Source of the DNA: Gordonia zhenghanii
GTDB taxonomy: Bacteria; Actinomycetota; Actinomycetes; Mycobacteriales; Mycobacteriaceae
DNA: 64,000 nt
Assembly (NCBI RefSeq): GCF_021738965.1
Contig: NZ_JAKKOQ010000001.1
Span: 1-64,000 of the forward strand
Reading direction: 5' to 3'
Part shown: positions 20,830-29,160 of the stretch, piece by piece
How positions within the stretch are numbered: the first letter of the stretch is position 1
Layout of the letters: the number at the start of each line of letters is the position of its first letter
Notes under the pieces: generated by a model
The model's input: only the letters and a program-made list of their open reading frames with translations
Databases searched by the model: none
What the model was told of the DNA's origin: nothing
Made by a program: the position numbers and the translations under genes

Positions 20830-22406
20830 CGCTTGACCTCCTTCTTAACCGTCACGGATTTCGCTGGGCGGCCGAGTTCGGGCCACGGCCGGAAGCCGGG
20901 GTCGTCCCGTCCCTTCCAGGCGAACAACGGCCCGACCACGGCGAACAGGACGAGGAGGACGAGGGTGCCCCACCCGAACACGCCGACGAACCAGGTCGGA
21001 TAGCCCTCATACCCTTCGGTGATCAGGTCGATGAGTTTGTCGACGAGAATGACGCCCAAGAAGATCGGCGCGTAGACGCCGATCACGACGACCCACCATT
21101 TGCCGACCTTGAACGTCGACACCGCACTCAGGTGCAGCCGGAGTTCTTCGATGTTGCGCATCACCCACACGGACAGCACGCACATCACGATGGCGGAGAA
21201 CACGATGCCGACATTGTTCGAGAAGGCGTCGACGGTGTCCAGGGTGTAGAGGCCGGTGGTCGTCGAGAACAGCGCGAACGAGATGATCGCGGCGACGATG
21301 CCGACCGCGACAGCCGCCGTCCGACGGTTGAGTCCGAACTTCTCCTGCACGGCCGCGGACACACCCTGCACGATCGACACCAACGACGTGAACCCGGCGA
21401 TCACCAGCGCACCGAAGAAGAGGGCGCCGAACAGGGCGCTGCCGGGCATCTCGGAGATGACGGCCGGGAACGTGACGAACGAGAGGATCGGGCCGGTCAG
21501 TCCCTCGAGCTCGGCCACCGGGACGTGGGACTGGTGCGCGAGGAAGCCGAGTGCGGAGAACACGCCGATGCCTGCGAGGAGTTCGAAGGACGAGTTCGCG
21601 AATCCCACGACCAGACCGGACGACGTCATGTTGGCCTTGCGGCGCTGGTACGACGCGTACGAGATCATGATGCCGAATGCGATCGACATGGAGAAGAAGA
21701 TCTGGCCGTAGGCCGCGATCCACACCGAGAGGTCGGTGAGTGCGTTCCAGTCCGGGGTGAACAGCGCGTTCAGTCCGTCGGAGGCTCCGGGAAGGGTCAC
21801 CGCGCGGATCACCAACGCACCGAAGCCGATCACCAGCAGCGGGATCCCGAAGACGTTGAGCTTCTCGACGCCCTTGGCCACGCCGAGCGCGAGCACCGCG
21901 ACGATGGCGACCCAGACTCCGACGAGTGGCCACGCGACACCGGCGACCAATTCCGTGGAGACGCCGACCTCGTCGGGCAGTTTCAGATACTCACCGGTGA
22001 AGAAGTCGGCCGGTTTGTCGCCCCACTTGGTGCCGAACGAGAAGTAGAAGAAGCTGAGCGACCACGCGATGATCACCGCGTAGTAGACGGAGATGACGAA
22101 GAGCAGGCCCACCTGGAACCACCCGAGGCCCTCGGCCTTGCGCTTCATCCGTCGGAAGGCCAGCGGAGGTGCGCCGCGGTACCGGTGGCCGATCGCGTAG
22201 TCGAGGAACAGCACCGGGATGCCGACTGTCAGCAGCGCGATCAGATACGGGACCAGGAATGCGCCGCCGCCGCTCTCGTAGGCGACGCCGGGGAATCGCC
22301 AGATGTTGCCGAGCCCCACGGCGGAGCCGATCGCCGCCATGATGAAGCCGCTGTTACTAGTCCACGACTCCCTCGCGGCACCGCTCTTCGGCTGCACTTG
22401 CGTCAA
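20826..22406 (-). CDS. metP: Sodium-dependent NSS/SNF-family transporter, MetP-like
   Basis: A protein of about 526 residues with 11-12 transmembrane helices. The family signature GSAVGLGNIWRFPGVAYESGGGAF lies near the N-terminus; it contains the unwound TM1 region that binds substrate and sodium. Paired with MetS, it should import methionine and possibly alanine by sodium symport. The start is placed at the TTG at 22406 because AAAGGGGCC lies 5-12 bases before it. Two direct repeats and a perfect 7-base inverted repeat lie upstream at 22426-22468 and may be regulator sites. Confidence 0.85.
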   Translation of the reverse strand: MTQVQPKSGAARESWTSNSGFIMAAIGSAVGLGNIWRFPGVAYESGGGAFLVPYLIALLTVGIPVLFLDYAIGHRYRGAPPLAFRRMKRKAEGLGWFQVGLLFVISVYYAVIIAWSLSFFYFSFGTKWGDKPADFFTGEYLKLPDEVGVSTELVAGVAWPLVGVWVAIVAVLALGVAKGVEKLNVFGIPLLVIGFGALVIRAVTLPGASDGLNALFTPDWNALTDLSVWIAAYGQIFFSMSIAFGIMISYASYQRRKANMTSSGLVVGFANSSFELLAGIGVFSALGFLAHQSHVPVAELEGLTGPILSFVTFPAVISEMPGSALFGALFFGALVIAGFTSLVSIVQGVSAAVQEKFGLNRRTAAVAVGIVAAIISFALFSTTTGLYTLDTVDAFSNNVGIVFSAIVMCVLSVWVMRNIEELRLHLSAVSTFKVGKWWVVVIGVYAPIFLGVILVDKLIDLITEGYEGYPTWFVGVFGWGTLVLLVLFAVVGPLFAWKGRDDPGFRPWPELGRPAKSVTVKKEVKR

Positions 22407-22449
22407 GGCGTGGCCCCTTTCGTTGCTGAAACTGATGCCGCTGAAAACT

Positions 22450-22468
22450 GATGCGAACCTATCGCATC
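22450..22468. promoter_or_regulatory. Inverted repeat upstream of metP
   Basis: GATGCGA-ACCTA-TCGCATC is a perfect 7-base inverted repeat 44 bases upstream of the metP start. Its right-hand flank overlaps direct repeats CTGAAACTGATGCCG / CTGAAAACTGATGCG (22426-22455). Candidate operator; the binding protein is unknown. Confidence 0.5.
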
Positions 22469-22572
22469 GAACTTGTGCGTCCGGCCACATTGCCGACTCT
22501 GACGCGAGAAGAGAATATGCATCGCGCCGAATGCGCTTTCATCGACACCCCGTAACCGCCCCTGGAATTAAT

Positions 22573-22586
22573 CGGACCGCGGTCCG
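22573..22586. promoter_or_regulatory. Palindrome upstream of the luciferase-like monooxygenase gene
   Basis: CGGACCGCGGTCCG is a perfect 14-base palindrome. It is followed at once by GTTATGCT, which resembles an extended -10 box, so a bound repressor would block this promoter. It lies 57 bases before the start codon. Confidence 0.5.
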
Positions 22587-22643
22587 GTTATGCTGGATGA
22601 CGACGCGCGCAAGCGCACGAGACCAGACGAAAGCGAGAGGTCA

Positions 22644-23777
22644 ATGCAGTTCGGCATCTTCAGCGTCGGCGATCTGACCGCCGACCCCACCACCGGCACC
22701 ACCGTCAGCGAGCACGAGCGACTCAAGGCGATCATGGCCCTCGCGTTGAAGGCCGAAGAGGTCGGCCTCGACGTCTTCGCCACGGGCGAGCACCACAACC
22801 CGCCGTTCGTCCCCAGTTCGCCGACCACCATGCTCGGCTGGATCGCCGCGCGCACCGAGACACTGCAACTGTCGACCGCGACGACCCTGATCACCACGAA
22901 CGATCCGGTCAAGATCGCCGAGGACTACGCGATGCTCCAGCATCTGTCCGACGGCCGGGTCGACCTGACGCTCGGCCGCGGCAACACCGGTCCGGTGTAC
23001 CCGTGGTTCGGCAAGGACATCCGCAAGGGCATCCCGATGGCCGTCGAGAACTACCACCTGTTGCGTCGCCTGTGGCGTGAGGAGTCCGTCGACTGGCAGG
23101 GCGAGTTCCGTACGCCCCTACAGGGATTCACCTCCACGCCTGCGCCGCTCGACGGTACGCCGCCGTTCGTGTGGCACGGCTCGATCCGGTCGCCGGAGAT
23201 CGCCGAGCAGGCCGCGTTCTACGGTGACGGGTTCTTCCACAACAACATCTTCTGGAACAAGGAGCACACCGAGCAGATGGTGAATCTGTATCGGCAGCGC
23301 TTCGAGCACTACGGCCACGGCAGTGCCGACCAGGCGATCGTCGGACTCGGCGGCCAGGTGTTCATGGCGTCGACCGAAGCCGAGGCCAAGCGCCGGTTCC
23401 GGCCGTACTTCGACAACGCGCCCGTCTACGGGCACGGCCCGTCGCTCGAGGAGTTCACCGAGATGACGCCGCTGACTGTCGGCACCCCCGAGCAGGTCAT
23501 CGAGAAGACGTTGGCGTTCGCCGACTACGCGGGCGACTACCAGCGCCAGATGTTCTTGATCGACCATGCGGGACTGCCGCTCGAGGCCGTCTTGGAGCAG
23601 GTCGAGATCCTGGGACGCGACGTGGTTCCGACGTTGCGGGCCGAGTTCGAGCGTCGCCGTCCGGCACACGTTCCGTCCGATCCGCCGTCGCATGCCGATC
23701 TCGTCGCCGCGGGCGCCGACAGCAAGCACCGTCTGGTGATCCCGAATCAGGGTGTCGCCGCAGGAGCAGCGCAGTGA
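22644..23777 (+). CDS. FMN-dependent luciferase-like monooxygenase (CE1758 type)
   Basis: A 377-residue bacterial-luciferase-superfamily (LLM) enzyme. It begins MQFGIFSVGDL and shows ATGEHHNPPF (the conserved His pair region) and GRGNTGPVYPWFGKD. Such enzymes use reduced FMN and oxygen to oxidise organic substrates. The start at 22644 has GAGAGG upstream. The next gene, an FMN reductase, overlaps its stop by 4 bases, making a two-component monooxygenase. The pair corresponds to the CE1758/CE1759 families defined in Corynebacterium. The substrate is not known. Confidence 0.88.
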   Translation: MQFGIFSVGDLTADPTTGTTVSEHERLKAIMALALKAEEVGLDVFATGEHHNPPFVPSSPTTMLGWIAARTETLQLSTATTLITTNDPVKIAEDYAMLQHLSDGRVDLTLGRGNTGPVYPWFGKDIRKGIPMAVENYHLLRRLWREESVDWQGEFRTPLQGFTSTPAPLDGTPPFVWHGSIRSPEIAEQAAFYGDGFFHNNIFWNKEHTEQMVNLYRQRFEHYGHGSADQAIVGLGGQVFMASTEAEAKRRFRPYFDNAPVYGHGPSLEEFTEMTPLTVGTPEQVIEKTLAFADYAGDYQRQMFLIDHAGLPLEAVLEQVEILGRDVVPTLRAEFERRRPAHVPSDPPSHADLVAAGADSKHRLVIPNQGVAAGAAQ

Positions 23778-24427
23778 CCCGCCGTGTAGTGGTCGTCAAC
23801 GCCGGGGTCTCGGCCGCGTCGTCGACGCGGCTGCTCGCCGAGCAGTTGGCGGGTGCGGTCGATGCGGCCGTGTCCGCGCGCGGTGAGCAGGTGCAGATCG
23901 ACTACGTCGACGTGGCCTCGCTCGCTCGCGACCTGGCGACCGCCGTCACCTCCGGCGTGCTGTCGACGCAGGTGCGTGCGGCGCACGATCTGGTCGCCGA
24001 CGCGGACGGCCTGATCGTCGCCACGCCGGTGTTCGCGGCGTCGTACAGCGGCATCTTCAAGATGTTCTTCGACACCCTCGATCCCGACTCGATCTCCGGG
24101 GTGCCGGTCCTCGCGGCGGCGACCGCCGGGACGCCGCGGCACTCGCTGGTGATCGATCACGCGATCCGGCCGTTGCTCGCCTACCTGCGTGCTGACGTGC
24201 TGCCGACCGGAACCTTCGCGGCGACCGACGACTTCGGGTCGGCCGAGCTCAGCGGTCGCATCTCGCGGGCGGGAGCCGAGTTGGCGCACCGCCTGGTGTC
24301 CGACGGCGCGGTCGCAGGCTTCGGCGGACCGACCGAGTCGGCGCCTCGTCGCAGCGGCCACAGCACCGATCTCGGTCCGGTGACCGATTTCGCGAGCCTC
24401 CTGCAAGGGCACACCGGGCAGGCTTGA
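23774..24427 (+). CDS. NAD(P)H-dependent FMN reductase (CE1759 type)
   Basis: A 217-residue flavodoxin-fold protein that should supply FMNH2 to the adjacent monooxygenase. It begins RRVVVVNAGVSAASSTRLLAEQL, the phosphate-binding loop region, and contains DGLIVATPVFAASYSGIFKMFFD, typical of NADPH-dependent FMN reductases. The GTG start at 23774 overlaps the monooxygenase stop in GTGA, indicating coupled translation. Confidence 0.9.
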   Translation: MTRRVVVVNAGVSAASSTRLLAEQLAGAVDAAVSARGEQVQIDYVDVASLARDLATAVTSGVLSTQVRAAHDLVADADGLIVATPVFAASYSGIFKMFFDTLDPDSISGVPVLAAATAGTPRHSLVIDHAIRPLLAYLRADVLPTGTFAATDDFGSAELSGRISRAGAELAHRLVSDGAVAGFGGPTESAPRRSGHSTDLGPVTDFASLLQGHTGQA

Positions 24428-24457
24428 CCGGGCACGCCCCCCCAACACCGACGCCGA

Positions 24458-24492
24458 CCGGTGCCGCATCCCCCGACGAGATGCGGCACCGG
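24458..24492. terminator. Bidirectional terminator hairpin
   Basis: CCGGTGCCGCATC (24458-24470) and GATGCGGCACCGG (24480-24492) form a perfect 13-base stem with a 9-base loop between two convergent genes, so it probably stops transcription from both sides. Confidence 0.8.
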
Positions 24493-24501
24493 CGGTCTCG
24501 G

Positions 24502-24795
24502 TCAGGCGCTGAACGTGCGGCTGACGCGCAGATCAGTCTCCCGCATCGTCGTCGCCGCCCGCTGCACGCCGACGCCGAGCCCGTCGAGACGGGTCCGCGC
24601 ATCCGCGAACAGTCTGTCCCACTGCGCCTGAGCCTGCTGATACGACATCGCGCCCCCGGAGTCCCAGTGGCTTCCCAACGCGGTCACTTGCCTCTTCAAT
24701 TGCCCCGACAGTTCCTCGAGTCGCTGGAACTGCGATCGTAGGTCGCCCGACAAGTTGTCGAGCCCTGCGAAGTTGTAACGGATCACTCCGGACAT
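24502..24795 (-). CDS. WXG100 family ESX secretion substrate (EsxA-like)
   Basis: A 97-residue helical-hairpin protein of the WXG100 family. The turn motif is HWDSGG at about 43-48, so the canonical Gly of W-x-G is Ser here with Gly following. Two long amphipathic helices flank it. It has no signal peptide, as expected for type VII substrates, and likely forms a heterodimer with the WXG100 protein encoded 42 bases upstream. It is the last gene of the minus-strand ESX cluster. Confidence 0.85.
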   Translation of the reverse strand: MSGVIRYNFAGLDNLSGDLRSQFQRLEELSGQLKRQVTALGSHWDSGGAMSYQQAQAQWDRLFADARTRLDGLGVGVQRAATTMRETDLRVSRTFSA

Positions 24796-24837
24796 GTCTG
24801 TTCTCCCCCTGTGAATCGTCGATTGGCCGGTCGGCGG

Positions 24838-25155
24838 CTACATCGCCAACGTGCCGTTGCCCGAGGCGCCGACCATCGTCGCCGCCGTCGCATCCTCGTC
24901 GTCGTACCCTCGGAATCCGGTCGTCAGCTTCGCCTCGATCTCGTCGAGCGCGTGCTGCAGCCTGGTCGCAGTCCCATGCCAGTCGGCGTGCGTACCCCCG
25001 AATGCGTTGGACGCCTTGCCGTCCCACGTGCTCTGCCCGGTCCCGGCCGCCGACTGGATCCGGCTGATGATGCCCTGCATCTCGGACACGATCCCTTTGA
25101 TCGACGACGCCGACGCCTGCGAGGCTCCGAGGTCGACGTTGAGTCCTGTCGCCAT
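24838..25155 (-). CDS. WXG100 family ESX secretion substrate (EsxB-like)
   Basis: A 105-residue WXG100 protein with the motif STWDGKASNAF near 43 (W-D-G) between two helices. The C-terminal tail (YDDEDATAATMVGASGNGTLAM) is longer than in the partner and could carry the export signal that ESX ATPases recognise. It is probably the CFP-10/EsxB-type partner of the following gene. Confidence 0.87.
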   Translation of the reverse strand: MATGLNVDLGASQASASSIKGIVSEMQGIISRIQSAAGTGQSTWDGKASNAFGGTHADWHGTATRLQHALDEIEAKLTTGFRGYDDEDATAATMVGASGNGTLAM

Positions 25156-25181
25156 GTGGTCTTCCCTTTCTCTATGCCGGA

Positions 25182-26627
25182 TCAGACGGATCCGGCGAGG
25201 TCTGTGTGCGTCGCGTCGAGGCGGAGCCCGACGTCGGTTCCGAACGGCTGCGCGAGCAGCGCCGCGAACTCGTCGAGCTGATCGCCGGGCGAAACAGTCG
25301 GTTCATCGACGGTCGGCGGCGGCGCGGTCAGACGGAGCCCGGTGTCGTCGACGGGTCGGGCCGCACCGCTCGCCGACATAGGTGCCATAGGCACGCCGCC
25401 GACGCCGCCGCCAGTGTGAGATGCGGAGACCACACTCCCGGCAGGCGTGGTTCCGTTCGGCGAGGCCCCTACGGTCATCGACGCGTTGCTGGTGACCGGG
25501 CGGTCGGCCAACTCGATCGGCGTCTCACTGACGCCCATGGCGGGCGCCGCACTGCTCGAGACGGCCCCGGCGCCTGCCCCGACCGTCGCCGCCCCGATCG
25601 ACGCGGGCCGCACGGACGGCGTTGCATTCCCGCCGGTTCCACTCGATGTACTCGTACTCCCCGCGGTCGTGGCGGTCCCGGTCGTCGTCCGATCGCAGGG
25701 AGCACAGCAGGCCCCCGCCGTTGTCGGCGCCGGTACTCCGGCGGCTCCCGCGAGGTCGGCGCTTGTGCTCTGCGTGGTCGATGGGTCGCCGCCGACTCCG
25801 AGCATGCCGCCGACGAGCTCGACACCCGCGTCGAACAGCGGTCCCGCCTGCTGCAGCACGGTGGACAGCGTGTCGCCCGACAGGCCTGTCGGAGCCTCCG
25901 ACACGGCGACCGGACTCCCGACCGCACTGATGTGCGCGGTCGGTGCGGTCAGTTGGGCGCGAGTGTCTGCGACGACGGCGAGTCCTTCGGTGAGGCCTTC
26001 GGCCGCGATCCCGAGCGCCGCTACCTGGCCGGCAGGCGTCACGAGTGTCGGAGCCGCAGCCGTGAGCAGCCCGACGGTCTTGGCGACCACTCCCTGCAAC
26101 TGCACGAGTCCGGCTCCGACGATCGTCGCGGCGGTCTGCACGTCTGCCGCCATCGCTGTGCCTTGCGCGGCGATCTGTTCGGACTGTCCCACGGTCCGGG
26201 CTGCGGTCCCGGTCGCGGCGGCCGCGGCCTGGCCGACCCAGTCGGCGTCGACGCTCGAGATCGCGTTCAGGAGGGTCGACGCACCCGACTGAAGCAGGCC
26301 CGCGAGGCTCCCCAACGACTCGATCGGACTGCCCGCACCCGACAGGCTTCCCGATCCGAAGGTGCCGAGAAGGTCGACGATCGGCTTCACCAGCGCGGTG
26401 GGATCCAGACCCGGCAACGTCGGCAATGCCGGCAACCCGAGGTCCGACAGGTCGGGCAGGCCCACCGACATCGGCGCACCGAACGCTGGCAGCCCGAGAT
26501 CGTTGAGCACGTCGGCGACGGGAGTGTCGAGGAAAGACGTGAGACCGGTCGGCTCGAGCAGGTCACCCACTGTCACGGCCTCCCCCGACGTGCCGCCCGA
26601 CGCGACAACCTCGTCGCACACCGTCAT
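25182..26627 (-). CDS. Large Ala/Gly/Thr-rich ESX-associated protein (EspA/EspB-like), probable secreted substrate
   Basis: A 481-residue low-complexity protein without a classical signal peptide or clear transmembrane helix. Residues 1-120 contain Leu/Gly/Pro repeats (LPDLSDLGLPALPTLPGLD). A helical central section (about 120-240) includes DADWVGQ, a possible W-x-G turn. The last third is Thr/Ser/Ala-rich and disordered, with an unusual GACCAPCDR cysteine cluster near 307. The ATG at 26627 overlaps the EspC-like gene's stop in ATGA. Position between EspC-like and WXG100 genes suggests an Esp-type secreted protein; sequence-level assignment is weak. Confidence 0.6.
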   Translation of the reverse strand: MTVCDEVVASGGTSGEAVTVGDLLEPTGLTSFLDTPVADVLNDLGLPAFGAPMSVGLPDLSDLGLPALPTLPGLDPTALVKPIVDLLGTFGSGSLSGAGSPIESLGSLAGLLQSGASTLLNAISSVDADWVGQAAAAATGTAARTVGQSEQIAAQGTAMAADVQTAATIVGAGLVQLQGVVAKTVGLLTAAAPTLVTPAGQVAALGIAAEGLTEGLAVVADTRAQLTAPTAHISAVGSPVAVSEAPTGLSGDTLSTVLQQAGPLFDAGVELVGGMLGVGGDPSTTQSTSADLAGAAGVPAPTTAGACCAPCDRTTTGTATTAGSTSTSSGTGGNATPSVRPASIGAATVGAGAGAVSSSAAPAMGVSETPIELADRPVTSNASMTVGASPNGTTPAGSVVSASHTGGGVGGVPMAPMSASGAARPVDDTGLRLTAPPPTVDEPTVSPGDQLDEFAALLAQPFGTDVGLRLDATHTDLAGSV

Positions 26628-26929
26628 CGCGGGCTCACACCGATCGCGGACGCCGTGTCAGCGGCGGTGAAACCGGCGAGTCCAGCGGCGGTGGCGGCCG
26701 CTGTCCCCGCGTGAACGGCGGCGAGTCGGCCGACCGCGTGCAGGTGGTTGGTCTCGGCTACCGCGTACGCGGCGAGGAACTCTTGGCCGATGAGACCGAA
26801 GGCCGCGGCTATGACCGCGGCCTGTGCGGCGTCGACCGTCGCAGCGCCTGCCGTCGCCGTGGCGAGCGCTCCCGACTGCGCACCGAACGCTGCGACGCCT
26901 GCCGGCACCACCTGTACCTGACCACTCAT
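26624..26929 (-). CDS. EspC-like ESX secretion-associated protein
   Basis: A 101-residue Ala-rich helical protein. The pattern VVPAGVAAFGAQSGALAT at the start and LAAVHAGTAAATAAGLAGFTAADTASA at the end is typical of the EspC/type VII secretion target family (short proteins co-secreted with EspA). An ECF-type promoter lies 35-60 bases upstream, inside the end of the preceding gene, with GAGGGGGAGTC as ribosome-binding site. It overlaps the following EspA-like gene by 4 bases. Confidence 0.72.
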   Translation of the reverse strand: MSGQVQVVPAGVAAFGAQSGALATATAGAATVDAAQAAVIAAAFGLIGQEFLAAYAVAETNHLHAVGRLAAVHAGTAAATAAGLAGFTAADTASAIGVSPR

Positions 26930-27300
26930 GACTCCCCCTCGGTGAACGGCTCTCGATAACTTGGACGCACGCCGCGGCCGTTCGGTTCCATCGACTCGCC
27001 GGTGAGCTCGGCGAAGTCGTCCACGAACACGGCCATGATCTCCGCGCGTTCGGTGAAGGCCTGGGTCGCTGCGCGCACTGCGGTCCGCACGATCGCGTCG
27101 GCCAAGGCCGCGGGCCGCCCGTTTCCGGCACCGGGCAGCAGTTGCAGACCCGTCATCGCACCGGACACGTCGACGTCCACGATCACGCGCCCGTCGTCGC
27201 CTGTCTCACGGACCGTCAACGCGGCCAACGTGCGTTGCACGTCCTCGAGCATGTCGAGTTGCCGCTCAGCCGTGCGTTGCACGTCGTCCATCACGCTCAT
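26926..27300 (-). CDS. YbaB/EbfC-like protein of the ESX locus
   Basis: A 124-residue protein whose N-terminal coiled-coil (MSVMDDVQRTAERQLDMLEDVQRTLAAL) is followed by a strand-rich section DGRVIVDVDVSGAMTGLQLLPG and a helix, the layout of YbaB/EbfC-type dimers often found beside ESX genes. Its last 20 codons overlap the ECF promoter for the EspC-like gene, so part of the C-terminus (SMEPNGRGVRPS) is constrained by the promoter. It overlaps both neighbours by 4 bases. The function is unknown. Confidence 0.65.
   Translation of the reverse strand: MSVMDDVQRTAERQLDMLEDVQRTLAALTVRETGDDGRVIVDVDVSGAMTGLQLLPGAGNGRPAALADAIVRTAVRAATQAFTERAEIMAVFVDDFAELTGESMEPNGRGVRPSYREPFTEGES
26964..26989 (-). promoter_or_regulatory. 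ECF-type promoter for the EspC-like/EspA-like/WXG100 genes
   Basis: GGAACC (26989-26984), a 16-base spacer and CGTC (26967-26964) on the minus strand. It is internal to the end of the preceding YbaB-like gene, giving a predicted leader of about 27 bases before the EspC-like start. Confidence 0.7.
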
Positions 27301-27659
27301 CGCACACTCCGCGCCGTGCGTGCCTTACCTGTGTCGGCCGCGTCTTCGGATGCCAGGAGGTCGGCACGCGACGGCAGCCCCAGCAGGGAGAGCGTCTCCT
27401 CCGGGACCCCGTCGGCAGCCAGTGCGGTCCGACGCCGAACGCCTGCGGTGACCCCGGCGAGACGGCACAACGCGACGATGTCGTCGGCCAGCGCCGACAT
27501 GTCGCGTCGACATTGCGCAGGCTCGAGCTTCATCGCGACGGGCAGACCGGCGGGTGTGCAGGTCACCGTGATTCCGCCGCCACGCGAGCGCACCGTGGTC
27601 ATCCGTTCGGGTGCAGAGGCGTCGGCACCGGTCTGATCGAGTGATTTCTGTGTCTCCAT
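27297..27659 (-). CDS. Second YbaB-like small protein of the ESX locus
   Basis: A 120-residue protein. The core GGGITVTCTPAGLPVAMKLEP followed by a helix DMSALADDIVALCRLAG resembles the strand-helix part of YbaB-type proteins and of its downstream neighbour, without the long N-terminal coiled coil. The C-terminus is charged. The ATG at 27659 lies 9 bases after an ECF-type -10 element, so the message is predicted to be leaderless. First gene of the ESX cluster; it overlaps the next gene by 4 bases. Confidence 0.65.
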   Translation of the reverse strand: METQKSLDQTGADASAPERMTTVRSRGGGITVTCTPAGLPVAMKLEPAQCRRDMSALADDIVALCRLAGVTAGVRRRTALAADGVPEETLSLLGLPSRADLLASEDAADTGKARTARSVR

Positions 27660-27668
27660 GAAAGGTCA

Positions 27669-27694
27669 GACGCACGCCGCACCCGTCCGGTTCC
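27669..27694 (-). promoter_or_regulatory. ECF-type promoter for the ESX substrate cluster
   Basis: GGAACC (27694-27689), 16 bases, then CGTC (27672-27669) on the minus strand. Spacer bases are conserved with the sites at 8001-8026 and 26964-26989 (ACGG and GCGTG around the same places). Confidence 0.72.
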
Positions 27695-27800
27695 ATTGAG
27701 TTTCTTTCGGGCGAGTCGCGAGACAGCGGGCGTAGCGTTCGCCCTCACCGCATCCCAGACACCAGCGCGCCACGACGCGGCACCGAAGGGGACCAAGCAC

Positions 27801-29093
27801 ATGACCACGGACATCACCTCGCCTTCGGGCACCGGATCGTACGACGCCGACACCCCGCCGTGGCTGATCGCGCCCCAGTCAGCCCAGCCGAGTCAGTCAA
27901 CCCAGCCGAGCCAGCCAGCCCAGCCGGGTGAGCCCAATCGGCTCGAGAGCGGAGTCTCCACGCAGGGCGATGAGGTCGATCTGTCGGGGATCGTGCCGCC
28001 GCCCGCAGCGGCGTTCGGCCCGCCGCCCCGACCGCCGGTCGCACCCATGCCTCAACCGGTGCCGCCCGCCCAGCCGTACGCCCCGCCGATCCAGTCCCCG
28101 GTCCCGTCTGCGCCCCGCCCGTCTGCACCTGGCCCGTCAGGTCACCGTGCCGGACCGGCTCTGGACGAAGTCGCGTTGATCCGGAAGGCTCGGCGCCCAC
28201 CGGTCCGAGGCTGGCGGCGAGCGGTCCACACGTTGAGCGGCGGCACCGTCAACCCCGGCGAGTCCGCAGCCGAACTCGACTACCGCGACCTGCTCGAGCG
28301 CGTTCGGCAGCCGGTCCGCGGCGACTACCGGATCGCGGTCCTCTCCCTCAAGGGCGGTGTCGGTAAGACCACGACGACCATCGGACTCGGATCGACGTTC
28401 GCGTCATTGCGCGGTGACCGCGTCATCGCCGTCGACGCGAACCCCGATCTCGGCACCCTCGCGCAGCGGGTGCCACTTCAGACCCAGTCGACGGTCCGCG
28501 ACCTTCTCGCCGACCCGGTCGTCGCCCGCTACTCCGATGTCCGCGCCCACACGTCCCAGGCGCCGAGCCGTCTGGAAGTCCTTGCCTCCGAACGAGACCC
28601 AGCCGCAGCCGAAGCCTTCGACGAGAACGAGTACCGCGGTGTCATGTCGATCCTGCAGCGCTTCTACAACATCATCCTCACCGACTGCGGCACCGGAATG
28701 TCGCACAGTGCGATGCGCGGCGTACTCGACCTCGCAGACGCGATCGTCCTGGTCAGCTCGCCCGCGCTCGACGGCGCGCGCAGTGCAGGCGCCACCCTCG
28801 ACTGGCTCGCAGGCCACGGATTCGGGCACCTGATCGCGCGCAGCGTGGTCGTCCTGAGTTCGGCGCGGCCGGGTGCGTCGTCGATCGACATGGGCGACCT
28901 GACTCAACATTTCCTCACGCGGTGCCGCGCCGTCCACGAGATCTCCTTCGACGATCATCTCGCCGAAGGCGCCGACATCGACCTCGATCTACTCGGCAAG
29001 CACGCTCGACGGTCCTTCGTCGAACTGGCGGCCACCATCGCCGACGACTTCGGCGGCACCGTGCTGCGACGTCATCCGCCTTTCGAGGGGTGA
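27801..29093 (+). CDS. MinD/ParA-like ATPase with proline-rich N-terminus (EspI-like)
   Basis: A 430-residue protein. Residues 20-120 are Pro/Gln/Ala-rich and disordered. The P-loop ATPase domain starts near 175 with the deviant Walker A KGGVGKTT at 184-191, then VIAVDANPDLGTLAQR and IILTDCGTGMSHSAMRG (Walker B region). This architecture matches the ESX-linked MinD-like proteins such as EspI (Rv3876). It is divergent from the ESX substrate genes. The start at 27801 is set by GAAGGGG upstream; an in-frame upstream extension overlaps the divergent promoter. Confidence 0.82.
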   Translation: MTTDITSPSGTGSYDADTPPWLIAPQSAQPSQSTQPSQPAQPGEPNRLESGVSTQGDEVDLSGIVPPPAAAFGPPPRPPVAPMPQPVPPAQPYAPPIQSPVPSAPRPSAPGPSGHRAGPALDEVALIRKARRPPVRGWRRAVHTLSGGTVNPGESAAELDYRDLLERVRQPVRGDYRIAVLSLKGGVGKTTTTIGLGSTFASLRGDRVIAVDANPDLGTLAQRVPLQTQSTVRDLLADPVVARYSDVRAHTSQAPSRLEVLASERDPAAAEAFDENEYRGVMSILQRFYNIILTDCGTGMSHSAMRGVLDLADAIVLVSSPALDGARSAGATLDWLAGHGFGHLIARSVVVLSSARPGASSIDMGDLTQHFLTRCRAVHEISFDDHLAEGADIDLDLLGKHARRSFVELAATIADDFGGTVLRRHPPFEG

Positions 29094-29109
29094 GGCGGCG
29101 ACGCGCAGC

Positions 29110-29142
29110 GGCCTGGAGGGCGGGTTGGACGCTCTCCAGGCC
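29110..29142. terminator. Bidirectional terminator hairpin
   Basis: GGCCTGGAG (29110-29118) pairs with CTCCAGGCC (29134-29142) between the convergent MinD-like and NDH-2 genes. Confidence 0.75.
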
Positions 29143-29160
29143 GGGTGATGCGAAGTGGTG

